Positions 42,404 through 50,039 of a DNA stretch of 50,039 bases are shown here, piece after piece. The stretch comes from CAIVAT01 sp038212325 (GTDB lineage Bacteria > Bacteroidota > Bacteroidia > Bacteroidales > FEN-979). The notes beneath the pieces are model-generated. The model did not search any database. It was not told the origin of the DNA and saw only the letters and a list, made by a program, of their open reading frames with translations. Positions within the stretch are counted from its first letter, which is position 1; each line of letters opens with the position of its first letter. Position numbers and translations under genes: made by a program. The stretch lies in the NCBI GenBank assembly GCA_038212325.1, contig JBBQUQ010000014.1, positions 1 through 50,039 on the forward strand, read 5' to 3'.

Positions 42404-44089
42404 ATGCCGGAATTAAGCGCATATTACCAACCTGAATTAACGTTACCTGATCTATTATCAAGGGCGGCACGCGACCCTCATGACTTGTTTATCGGTTATG
42501 TTGACGAGTTTGGGACCGTAACAAAGCAAACCTACCAGGATCTCTATGTAGCGGCGAAACAGATTGCCTCCGGATTCTCGAACCTGGGGTTGAAACAAGG
42601 CGATAACATAATCATCGCCACCCGTTACAACCGGGAAACCATCGAACTTCTTTGGGGCTCCTTCCTGCTCGGACTTGTTCCTACGATCCTGCAGCCGCCG
42701 ATGACCTTTTCGGGGTACAATCCGTCGGTGGTTAAACTGTTGGATGTATATGAACAATTGGCGGGCCCATGTATTTTCACGAGCCAGGAGGTGAACGACA
42801 CCGGCAACCTGCCTGCCGGGAAACTAGTGCACCGGAATGAGCTTGATTGTTCCGGAGAATTTCCCGTTCCCCGTCTGGTGCCTGATGACCTGGCGTTTAT
42901 CCAGTTTTCGTCGGGCAGCACCGGCGATCCGAAAGGGATCATGCTTACACATGGAAACCTGGTGGCAAACATTGATGCCATCCGAATCGGGCTTGATCTC
43001 CATTATCCGGATAACGGGGGCAACTGGATGCCGCTGTTTCACGATATGGGCCTCATCGGGTACCACCTTACACCTTTGTATGCGCTAACCGCCCAGTACC
43101 ATATCGAAACCATTGATTTCATCATGAACCCGGGGTTGTGGCTGAATCTGATGAGCCGGCAAAAGATCACCATTTCGGGAGGGACGAACTTTGCACTTGC
43201 CCTGGTTTTAAGATACTTAAAACGAAGTAAATCAACCGATACCTGGAACTTTTCTGCCATGAAGGCACTGCTCAATGGCGCCGAACCAATTTCTGTGAAG
43301 ATCATGCAGGATTTTGTGGCAGCACTCGGGCAATCAGGCTTCAGACCCGAAGCCATGATGCCCGTTTACGGCATGGCCGAAGCAACCTTAGCCATCTCTT
43401 TTACTCCGCTAATGCAGCCCACGGTAGTCACGGCTTTTGACGCCACCCTGCTTGACCGGGAAAACAGGGCTCAGCCGGTTGATCCTTCCGAGCCATCGGC
43501 CAAGCTGCTGTCGGGACTTGGCATGGCTTTGAACGATGTTGAAATCCGAATTGCGGATGAACAGGACCAGGCTGTCGGTGATGGCAATTCAGGCCTTATC
43601 CAGGTGAGAGGGCGCAGCGTTGCAAAAGGCTATTACAACAAACCCGGATCCACCGCGTCTGCATTTTGCGGAGAGTGGCTTCGAACAGGGGATATCGGGT
43701 TCTTCTTTGCAGGCAACCTTTACATCAGCGGTCGCAAGAAGGATATCATTTTTAAAAACGGACGAAACTATTTTGCCAATGATCTCGAAACCATGGCCTG
43801 CTCCCTCGACGGTATCGCCTATGGCAAGGTTTGTTTTGGTGCCGTTACGAACCGGGATACCGGCGGCGACAAAGTGATTGCCTTCCTGGCCGGCGTGCCC
43901 GATCAGAAAACGACAGCAGCATTTCAACAGCTCCGGGCACTCCTGCGCAGCAATCTTGGCATTACCGTTGACGAACTGGTTCCGATAAAGTCCAATGAAA
44001 TCCCAAAAACCTCTAGTGGAAAACTGCAGCGCTATAAACTGATGCAACGCTATATCAATGGAGAATTTGATGATCGCATCATCAGATAG
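42404..44089 (+). CDS. Second fatty acyl-AMP ligase-like enzyme (no ACP domain)
   Basis: The 561 residues show FSSGSTGDPKGIMLTHGN near 168, WMPLFHDMGLIGYH near 208, PVYGMAEATLAISF near 323, GRKKDIIFKNGRNYFANDLE near 445 and KTSSGKLQRYK near 536. This is the FAAL-type pattern rather than acyl-CoA synthetase, but the protein is more diverged than the first ligase and lacks a carrier domain. The free ACP next door is a natural acceptor. It converges on the sulfotransferase gene with an eight-base overlap. Confidence 0.88.
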   Translation: MPELSAYYQPELTLPDLLSRAARDPHDLFIGYVDEFGTVTKQTYQDLYVAAKQIASGFSNLGLKQGDNIIIATRYNRETIELLWGSFLLGLVPTILQPPMTFSGYNPSVVKLLDVYEQLAGPCIFTSQEVNDTGNLPAGKLVHRNELDCSGEFPVPRLVPDDLAFIQFSSGSTGDPKGIMLTHGNLVANIDAIRIGLDLHYPDNGGNWMPLFHDMGLIGYHLTPLYALTAQYHIETIDFIMNPGLWLNLMSRQKITISGGTNFALALVLRYLKRSKSTDTWNFSAMKALLNGAEPISVKIMQDFVAALGQSGFRPEAMMPVYGMAEATLAISFTPLMQPTVVTAFDATLLDRENRAQPVDPSEPSAKLLSGLGMALNDVEIRIADEQDQAVGDGNSGLIQVRGRSVAKGYYNKPGSTASAFCGEWLRTGDIGFFFAGNLYISGRKKDIIFKNGRNYFANDLETMACSLDGIAYGKVCFGAVTNRDTGGDKVIAFLAGVPDQKTTAAFQQLRALLRSNLGITVDELVPIKSNEIPKTSSGKLQRYKLMQRYINGEFDDRIIR

Positions 44090-45167
44090 GCACCGGTTTT
44101 TTGCCGACAAGCCGCAGATAAGTTTTCAGCAGGATCGAAGCTTTAAAAAACCACCATTGGCTTACCTTATAGGGAAGGTAGCTGCCGAATACCATCAGCC
44201 AAAGCAGGACATAGTTATAGGTTAACATCGGGCTTGCTTTAAGAAACAGCCGGAGGTTAAAGCCTTTACGCCTTTCGTAACCCAGCCGTTCGGCATATTT
44301 TCCGGCAATCTGGTCTGCCATCCTCACCTGCTCCTCTGTAAGTTCGCTCTGCCAGGTATTCATCCGGGCGGTACTGATCGGTTTCAACAGATTGTCGTGA
44401 AACTTTTCCCACACGGTGTTGGCAAATATTTCCGACACCTCCTGCCGTTTTGTATGAAATTCAAATACCGACGGATCATAGGCAATGCCAAGAAATTCGC
44501 AAAGGGAGCGGAAAGTGCTCTCCTGGTCAGTCACCAGGTCTTCATACCGGATGATGTAATACTTGTCAGGAAAACGACGCCTGCATTCCAGGAAAATGCT
44601 GGTGAAATAACGCCATCTCCCAACCTGGAGCGACAATACCGGGGCCTCCACTGCCACACCCTTCTCAGCTAACTTTTTAATAGAAATAAAATTATCGCGA
44701 TAATCGCGGATGATGCAAATGAACTTGGCATCGGGAAATATTTTCCTGAAGCGGGATGCAAAAATCGAATAGATGGGGTTTTTATCGCCGATCCACAAGG
44801 TCTCTTTCTTGTCGTAAACCGTGAACGCGTAGTAATTGATACTTTTCAGGAAGAGCTGGATTGAGCCGACCTCTTTATATTTCAGCAGTTCACCAACGAT
44901 GAATTCCCGGTCGATTTTCAGGTTCTCAACGCGCTGTGTGTTAAATTTGACATTGTCCAGCGCGTAGTCCACAAACGACCGGATGGTGGCCTCATCCCAT
45001 ATTTTAACATCCTTAAACTGCTGGTACAGAAACAGCATGACCGGGAATTCAGGGGCAATCCTCACATTCGGATGGGCATTGAAGAGCGTGGTGAGCAGCG
45101 TGGTACCCGAACGCGGCCTTCCGAAGATGAAAAAAGGAGGAATTTTACTGAGATCGTCTGTTTCCAT
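44082..45167 (-). CDS. Sulfotransferase-family protein
   Basis: The 361 residues show the 5'-phosphosulfate loop FGRPRSGTTLLTTLFNAHP (about 15-33) and a 3'-phosphate site near FICIIRDYRDNFISIKKL (about 148-165), both hallmarks of PAPS-dependent sulfotransferases. The C-terminal part (about 300-361) is hydrophobic and may bind the membrane. The acceptor could be a glycan or a lipid made by the neighbouring genes. PAPS-making genes (cysD/N/C) are not in the window. Its 5' region adjoins the 344-bp element. Confidence 0.88.
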   Translation of the reverse strand: METDDLSKIPPFFIFGRPRSGTTLLTTLFNAHPNVRIAPEFPVMLFLYQQFKDVKIWDEATIRSFVDYALDNVKFNTQRVENLKIDREFIVGELLKYKEVGSIQLFLKSINYYAFTVYDKKETLWIGDKNPIYSIFASRFRKIFPDAKFICIIRDYRDNFISIKKLAEKGVAVEAPVLSLQVGRWRYFTSIFLECRRRFPDKYYIIRYEDLVTDQESTFRSLCEFLGIAYDPSVFEFHTKRQEVSEIFANTVWEKFHDNLLKPISTARMNTWQSELTEEQVRMADQIAGKYAERLGYERRKGFNLRLFLKASPMLTYNYVLLWLMVFGSYLPYKVSQWWFFKASILLKTYLRLVGKKPVPI

Positions 45168-45200
45168 AACGGAACATAGTTACATCGATGAATATAAATA

Positions 45201-45544
45201 CTGCTTATCCCCTTTAAGCAAGTTTAGATTTTAATACAAATTTTAACCTAGATATAAGATAGATTCGTCTTTCTTATTTTCATTATTCTTCACCACAATA
45301 GGCAAATAGTTCACAATAGATATTTTTCCGGCTGATTTTTAGCATAGAAATATTCAAACGAATTGACTAATACCTTATTAGTACCCTTATTAATACTGCT
45401 ATTGAAATTTCAAAGTACTTGAAACCAAAAAATGTTACTATTGTGAATTATTGTGCCTAATGTGGTTGATTTTTTCATGTGTTAACACCAATGCATGTTT
45501 AGATGTGCCAATGATTTATTTACTTGCCCAAAGGGGATAAGCAG
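45201..45544. mobile_element. 344-bp MITE-like element with 15-bp terminal inverted repeats
   Basis: CTGCTTATCCCCTTT (45201-45215) and AAAGGGGATAAGCAG (45530-45544) are perfect terminal inverted repeats; with mismatches they extend to about 28 bases. Inner inverted arms rich in CTATTGTG lie near 45290-45319 and 45435-45464, so the whole element is an imperfect palindrome. It has no gene. No clear target-site duplication is seen. An almost identical partial copy in inverted orientation lies at 1-137. It fills most of the 461-base gap between the sulfotransferase and radical SAM genes; the rest holds no confident promoter. Confidence 0.82.
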
Positions 45545-45628
45545 TGATTAAATTTTAGACAAAAGTAACATAATTATATTTTACGTAAACTTGCATGCGC
45601 ACAATGAGTAAAACCTGAATTTTTCTCC

Positions 45629-47110
45629 ATGACCGAAATCAAACCCCGGAAGCTGCTTCTTATCAATCCAATCAACAAAGCCCGGGTGGGGTTTATAAAC
45701 CACCCGATGACCCGGTTTATGCCGCTCGGCCTGGGTATTGTCGCAGCCCTTACCCCGCCTCACTGGGAAGTGGAACTGCTTGATGAAAGCTTCGAGGATT
45801 TCACTTTTAAACCGGCCGACCTCGTGGGATTTACAAGTTTCACCTCGAATGCTCCCAGGGCCTACGAAATAGCGGCCGTGTACCGGAAAGCCGGCATTCA
45901 CACCGTGATGGGAGGCATTCATGCCTCCATGTTCACGGACGAAGTGCTTGAATATGTCGATGCTGTTGTGACTGGTGAGGCTGAGGGTGCCTGGAATGAA
46001 CTTATAGCCGATTTTGAATCGGGTTCCCTGAAGCGGCTGTATGAAGGAGGCATTACCGATATTAAAGATATTCCCCATGCCAGGCGCGACATCTACAAAT
46101 ATCCATATATTTATGACCTGGTGCAAACGTCGCGCGGATGCCCGCTGGGATGCGATTTTTGTTCAGTAACGCAAATGTGCGGCAAAACCTACCGCGAACG
46201 GGATGTAGAGGATGTGTTGGCTGAACTTTCAGAAACCACACGGCCCATGCTGTTTTTTGTCGATGACAACCTGGTAAACAATAAAAAAGGAGCCGATGAA
46301 CGCGCCGTCAGGCTGTTCAAGGGGATGGTTGAAAGGGGAATAAAGAAACGATGGCTTTCACAGGCTGCCGTCAACTTTGCAGATAACGAGGAGGTGCTTC
46401 ACTGGGCGAGTAAGAGTGGCTGTGTCATCATGATGATTGGCATTGAAGCGGAGACTGCCCAGGCGCTTAAAGATGTTAAAAAGAATCTCAACCTGAAGCG
46501 GGGAGTGGGTTCCTATGATACGGTCTTTAAAAAAATGCACCGGCATGGCATCGGGATCCTGGCGTTCATGATATTCGGGATGGAGAGCGACAGGGAGGAT
46601 GACTTGCATGCCCGCGGGGAGTTTATCCGCTATAGCTCCATTGATGCATACCAGTGCACCATTTTGACCCCGCTGCCAGGTACTGGCCTGTATGACAGGC
46701 TGAAAGCGCAAAACAGGATCGGGTTGACCAACTATCCTTCCGACTGGCAGCAATATCATTTTATGGCTGCAACGATCAACACCCCAAACATGACGATTGG
46801 TGAGATCGATACTACCATGCAGGATATCTGGACCAACTTGTATGACAAGGTGGCCATGCGGCGGAAAATGTTCCGGACATTATGGAACACAAAAAGTTTT
46901 ACAACTGCATACTGGGCCTATGCCACAAACCACAACTACGGGAGAATGCTGGTTGACGGCATTTATGAACCCGGCCTTAACAACCCGGTTTCCGCATCGT
47001 CGGTGACAAACTTTAAACGAATCCTGTACCTTAAGTGCACCGACAAGATCATATGGCTCATTTATCAGCTGGTTTGGACCAGGATGCTGAAGAGGCTGTC
47101 TGCAAAATAA
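45629..47110 (+). CDS. B12-binding-type radical SAM protein
   Basis: The 493 residues begin with a B12-binding-like Rossmann region (about 8-135) and a radical SAM core with C171-x3-C175-x2-C178 (SRGCPLGCDFCS), followed by a C-terminal region like that of HpnP/BchE-type proteins. The first region lacks the DxHxxG cobalamin loop, so cobalamin binding is uncertain. Reactions of the class include C-methylation at unactivated carbons, so it might methylate the acyl chain or a sugar. The ATG at 45629 is preferred because the upstream ATG at 45604 runs into a stop. Confidence 0.88.
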   Translation: MTEIKPRKLLLINPINKARVGFINHPMTRFMPLGLGIVAALTPPHWEVELLDESFEDFTFKPADLVGFTSFTSNAPRAYEIAAVYRKAGIHTVMGGIHASMFTDEVLEYVDAVVTGEAEGAWNELIADFESGSLKRLYEGGITDIKDIPHARRDIYKYPYIYDLVQTSRGCPLGCDFCSVTQMCGKTYRERDVEDVLAELSETTRPMLFFVDDNLVNNKKGADERAVRLFKGMVERGIKKRWLSQAAVNFADNEEVLHWASKSGCVIMMIGIEAETAQALKDVKKNLNLKRGVGSYDTVFKKMHRHGIGILAFMIFGMESDREDDLHARGEFIRYSSIDAYQCTILTPLPGTGLYDRLKAQNRIGLTNYPSDWQQYHFMAATINTPNMTIGEIDTTMQDIWTNLYDKVAMRRKMFRTLWNTKSFTTAYWAYATNHNYGRMLVDGIYEPGLNNPVSASSVTNFKRILYLKCTDKIIWLIYQLVWTRMLKRLSAK

Positions 47111-47120
47111 AAAAGCCGAA

Positions 47121-48512
47121 TCACCCGATGCCGGGTTTACCTGCAAGGCGCTTTTTAATGTCACGGAAAAAATAGAAATCACTGGCCCTGTACCTGAATA
47201 TCTCACGAAGCGGCATGTTGACCATTCGGGAATATATGATGACGAAAATGATGGAGCCGGCAGCATAACTGACATTGGTTGACCATGCTGCGCCTATCCC
47301 TCCAAAACGTGGAATCAGGAACAGGTTGAGTATGAAGTTGATGACAAGGGCAGGCAAAAAGGTATAGATGGCGATCTGGGGTTTTCCCATCCCCGTTAGG
47401 CGGCTGTTGAGGATACGGAATCCTACCAGGACCAAGATGCCGGGAAGCACCACCTGGATCATGGCGACACTGTGGGCAAACTCTTTCCCAAACACAAGGG
47501 GAACAACGGATGGGGCAATGAAAAAAATGAGCAGTCCGCTAACCAGGCCAATGAGCAGCGAAACCCTGAAAATGGAGGCAACGGTGCGGTGCACGAATTT
47601 GTCATCACTGGTGTTCGCGCTGCGGCTCAAAATGATCGATTCGATGGCATAAGGGATGTGCCACAACTGTTCGGCGATCTGCATCGCCAGCGAATAAAAT
47701 CCAACCTCCTCCAGGGTGGAAAGTTTTTTAAGCATCAGGATATCAAGCCGGTAATTGAGCTGCATGATAAAAATCGCAATGGCATTCACCAGCCCCAGTT
47801 TGACCATGCTCTTCATGATCCCTTCGTGGTATTTCCAGGTGATGTTATACCTGAACTGAACGATGATGATCCGGTAGGTGAAAAAGAACATGATGAAATT
47901 GGCCAGGGCGATGGCAAGAAAAGCGCCCAGCACCGACATTTTCAGCCCCCACACGAACAGAATGGTCAGCAAAAGAGTCATGATAGTTGGCCCGGCATTG
48001 AGCACGCTGGCTCTCCTGATATCCTCCTTTCCCAGAAAAACGCCGCCGGCAAACACATTGGTAAGGAGGAGCGGGATGGTGAGCAGTACAAGGACAATAA
48101 TCAGCGGGTCGAAGGGCTGGCCTGCTGAAAAAAAATAGACAAACCCGCATATCAGGATGCTGAGGACGCTGGTCCACAGTAGCAGCAGGAAAAGTGCGGA
48201 AACAATATGGTCTTCGGGCAGGAGTTTGTTCCCGATGTGGTAGATCGTACTTCGGCGGATGCCGAGCTGGGTAAAACCAATGACCATGATCGGCACCACA
48301 ATGATGGCTGAATAAAGTCCGAACCCGGCTGCCCCGAGCAACCTGGTCAGGATGACCCCAATCGAAAGGTTGCAAAACGTCACCATCAGGTTGCTGCCCA
48401 GGATGCTGAGAATATCTTGCAGGTAGGTTCGCTTGGCCAATCGTAAGGGAATAAAAAAATACACTAAATTCGCAGGCAAAAATAGGGGTTTAATTTGACA
48501 TGCCAATTCCAT
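47121..48512 (-). CDS. Wzx-type polysaccharide flippase (MOP/MATE superfamily)
   Basis: The 463-residue polytopic protein has about twelve to fourteen hydrophobic segments and the oligosaccharide flippase pattern ILSILGSNLMVTFCNLSIGVILTRLLG at the N-terminus. It should flip lipid-linked glycans to the periplasmic face. The start is uncertain: ATG at 48512 overlaps the divergent aminotransferase gene, while GTG at 48464 or TTG at 48440 would start the usual LAKRTYLQDIL segment and lie after a TATTTTTG promoter box at 48477-48484. The convergent radical SAM gene ends ten bases away. Confidence 0.88.
   Translation of the reverse strand: MELACQIKPLFLPANLVYFFIPLRLAKRTYLQDILSILGSNLMVTFCNLSIGVILTRLLGAAGFGLYSAIIVVPIMVIGFTQLGIRRSTIYHIGNKLLPEDHIVSALFLLLLWTSVLSILICGFVYFFSAGQPFDPLIIVLVLLTIPLLLTNVFAGGVFLGKEDIRRASVLNAGPTIMTLLLTILFVWGLKMSVLGAFLAIALANFIMFFFTYRIIIVQFRYNITWKYHEGIMKSMVKLGLVNAIAIFIMQLNYRLDILMLKKLSTLEEVGFYSLAMQIAEQLWHIPYAIESIILSRSANTSDDKFVHRTVASIFRVSLLIGLVSGLLIFFIAPSVVPLVFGKEFAHSVAMIQVVLPGILVLVGFRILNSRLTGMGKPQIAIYTFLPALVINFILNLFLIPRFGGIGAAWSTNVSYAAGSIIFVIIYSRMVNMPLREIFRYRASDFYFFRDIKKRLAGKPGIG
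48477..48484 (-). promoter_or_regulatory. Possible -7 box (TATTTTTG) of the flippase gene
   Basis: The minus strand reads TATTTTTG, a match to TAnnTTTG. If it is real, the ATG at 48512 is upstream of the transcript and the start is at 48464 or 48440. Confidence 0.35.
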
Positions 48513-49627
48513 TCAACAAACCTTTCATTCCCTGGTTCTCCTTCAGTTACCTGATCAGGGGGGCACTTTCGGGGACCCTTGCCGGCAACGGACCTTTCAC
48601 CAAAAAGTGTCACGCATTTTTTGAAAAACGGTTTGGTTTTGCGAAGGTTCTGATGACCACATCGTGCAGCGATGCACTGGAGATGGCAGCACTCTTGTGC
48701 AGGATTGAGCCCGGAGATGAGGTGATCATGCCCTCCTTCACCTTCATGTCGACCGCCAATGCCTTCCTGGTGCAGGGCGCGAAGGTGGTTTTTGCCGACA
48801 CGCTGCCGGATGTTCCCAACATCGACCCCGCCGAAATTGAGAAACTCATCACCTCGCGAACCAAAGCCATTGTGGTTGTTCACTACAGCGGACTGGCATG
48901 CGACATGGACCGCATCATGGACATCGCACATCGAAACAGGTTATTTGTGGTCGAAGATGCAGCCCATGCCATCGATTCATATCACCGTGGAAAAGCGTTG
49001 GGCTCGATCGGCCATGTTGGCACCTTTTCTTTTCACGAAACCAAAAATATCACCTCGGGGGAAGGTGGTCTGCTCATCGTGAATGACAGCAAATTTGAAA
49101 AGCGGGCCGAGATCATCTGGGAAAAAGGGACCAACCGTGCAGCTTTCTACAGGGGCGAGGTGGATAAATACGGCTGGGTCGACATCGGGTCTTCCTACCT
49201 GCCTTCCGATGCGGTAGCTGCCTTCCTGTACACCCAGATCATCCGGTTTGACAGGATACAATCCCGCCGAAAGAACGTGTGGTGGAATTATTATGATTTG
49301 CTTAAGCCCCTTGAGGAAAATGGATGCCTGAAATGCCCGGTCATCCCGGACTTTGCAACGGTAAACGGCAACATTTTCTACGTGACGGTTCTATCGGGAG
49401 AGGTTAGAGACAAACTGATCACCTTTTTAAAAACACAAGGCATCACTGCACTTTTTCATTACCTTCCACTCCATTCCAGCCCCTATTTTATCGACAAGCA
49501 TGACGGCCGGGAACTTCCCAACAGCGACAGGTTCTCTTCCACCCTTCTCAGGCTGCCTTTCTATAATTCGTTGAAAAAACGAGAGATCCGCTTCATAGTG
49601 CAGCAAATCAATGAATTCTTTATGTAA
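48500..49627 (+). CDS. rffA: dTDP-4-amino-4,6-dideoxygalactose transaminase (RffA/WecE type)
   Basis: The 375-residue PLP aminotransferase of the DegT/DnrJ/EryC1/StrS family shows K182 (FSFHETKNITSGEGG) for the cofactor, D153 (VVEDAAHAID), VIMPSFTFMSTANAFL and GTNRAAFYRGEVDKYGWVDIGSSYLPSD, which closely follow E. coli WecE. It converts dTDP-4-keto-6-deoxyglucose to dTDP-Fuc4N, a sugar of enterobacterial common antigen and O-antigens. RmlA/RmlB, which make the substrate, are not in the window. Confidence 0.87.
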   Translation: MPIPFNKPFIPWFSFSYLIRGALSGTLAGNGPFTKKCHAFFEKRFGFAKVLMTTSCSDALEMAALLCRIEPGDEVIMPSFTFMSTANAFLVQGAKVVFADTLPDVPNIDPAEIEKLITSRTKAIVVVHYSGLACDMDRIMDIAHRNRLFVVEDAAHAIDSYHRGKALGSIGHVGTFSFHETKNITSGEGGLLIVNDSKFEKRAEIIWEKGTNRAAFYRGEVDKYGWVDIGSSYLPSDAVAAFLYTQIIRFDRIQSRRKNVWWNYYDLLKPLEENGCLKCPVIPDFATVNGNIFYVTVLSGEVRDKLITFLKTQGITALFHYLPLHSSPYFIDKHDGRELPNSDRFSSTLLRLPFYNSLKKREIRFIVQQINEFFM

Positions 49628-49677
49628 ATTTTCCTGGCGGTTTCATATTACGCCCCGCATTTGCCCAAAAAAATATA

Positions 49678-49745
49678 TTGTCCCTAAAGGGACAAGCTGG
49701 CATATATTCACGTGCGTGCTAGAAAGATAACATCCCTACCGGGAT
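49678..49745. repeat. Two short hairpins (TTGTCCCT and ATCCC types)
   Basis: TTGTCCCT-AA-AGGGACAA (49678-49695) and ATCCC-TACC-GGGAT (49732-49745) are compact stems in the gap after rffA. Such paired hairpins resemble pieces of insertion-sequence ends, but I see no transposase. Confidence 0.5.
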
Positions 49746-49798
49746 TGTATGTGAATGAATGCTGCACCCAGGATATTAAGGAGTTGGCCTTAGGCGGA

Positions 49799-50039
49799 AA
49801 TTCCAGCATTGTGCCATACCTCTCAACATCATTCTGACATTGAGCCATCAGGCCCAACATAATTCCAGCATTGTGCCATACCTCTCAACATCATTCTGAC
49901 ATTGAGCCTATCAGGCCCAACATAATTCCAGCATTGTGCCATACCTCTCAACATCATTCTGACATTGAGCCATCAGGCCCAACATAATTCCAGCATTGTG
50001 CCATACCTCTCAACATCATTCTGACATTGAGCCATCAGG
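49799..50039. repeat. 62-bp tandem repeat (satellite) running off the window
   Basis: Near-identical units start at 49799, 49861, 49924 and 49986 with a period of 62 (one unit of 63, from an added T). Each starts AATTCCAGCATTGTGCC and includes CATTGAGCCATCAGGCCC. There is no alternation between conserved repeats and variable spacers, so it is not a CRISPR. The full length of the array is unknown. Confidence 0.92.

Noticed and set aside
42004..44089. Nonribosomal peptide synthetase module
   Set aside because: The adenylating enzymes match fatty acyl-AMP ligases and there is no condensation or thioesterase domain.
47110..47150. Bidirectional terminator between radical SAM and flippase genes
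   Set aside because: Only CCCGATGCCGGG is seen, too short and without a U-tract in either direction.
49799..50039. CRISPR array
   Set aside because: Whole 62-base units repeat almost without change; there are no variable spacers and no cas genes nearby.
1..50039. tRNA or rRNA genes
   Set aside because: I looked for cloverleaf ends and conserved rRNA segments by eye and saw none; a tool search would be needed to be certain.

Overview
The window looks like chromosomal DNA of an uncultured member of the Bacteroidota, probably near Bacteroidales. The signs are promoter -7 boxes of the form TAnnTTTG instead of sigma70 boxes, almost no Shine-Dalgarno sequences, a secreted protein with a type IX secretion (T9SS) sorting domain, a TonB-dependent receptor, a fused aspartokinase/homoserine dehydrogenase, and a panC-panD-flippase-rfaE2-radA gene order. 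I saw no rRNA, tRNA, CRISPR array, intact transposase or prophage.

Layout. 0-3.8 kb: core genes (purE; hpt, adk, obgE, a PAP2 phosphatase). 4-5.5 kb: a small outer-membrane-type protein followed by gene debris. 5.5-10.6 kb: an FMN split-barrel protein, a YvlD-type membrane protein, thrA (broken by one base in an A10 run), xseA and xseB. 10.6-16.8 kb: a 1702-residue T9SS-exported beta-helix protein preceded by an internally deleted pseudogene copy. 16.8-21 kb (minus): panC, panD, a flippase-like membrane protein, rfaE2 and radA. 21.1-25.9 kb: a single-domain response regulator, amt with a frameshifted porin, and a NarL-type two-component pair. 26-33 kb: M1 aminopeptidase, MFS transporter, duplicated DUF559 gene, TonB-dependent receptor. 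33-49.6 kb: an envelope polysaccharide/lipid region with SGNH protein, MBOAT acyltransferase, GNAT, family 2 glycosyltransferase, KilA-N protein, SDR, KAS III, a fatty acyl-AMP ligase fused to an ACP, a free ACP, a second acyl-AMP ligase, a sulfotransferase, a B12-type radical SAM protein, a Wzx-like flippase and an RffA-type sugar aminotransferase. The window ends in a 62-bp satellite.

How the genes could work together. The right third reads as a surface-glycan locus. RffA would make dTDP-4-amino-4,6-dideoxygalactose, the GNAT protein could acylate the amino group, and the glycosyltransferase and flippase would assemble and export the lipid-linked glycan. The two acyl-AMP ligases, two ACPs, KAS III and SDR form an unusual acyl-building module; MBOAT/SGNH and the sulfotransferase would decorate the product. 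I cannot name a described system with this exact set, so this is the main candidate for new biology.

The second theme is non-coding. Several families of short repeats (GTGACAGG-type, ACTCTGTGTA-type, GAAATGGTG-type, TTTGCAC-type, CCCTCCC/GGGAGGG hairpins, CTATTGTG palindromes) sit at gene borders and supply stop codons, a start codon and even in-frame internal peptide segments. A 344-bp element with 15-bp terminal inverted repeats at 45201-45544 has a nearly identical inverted partial copy at the left edge of the window.
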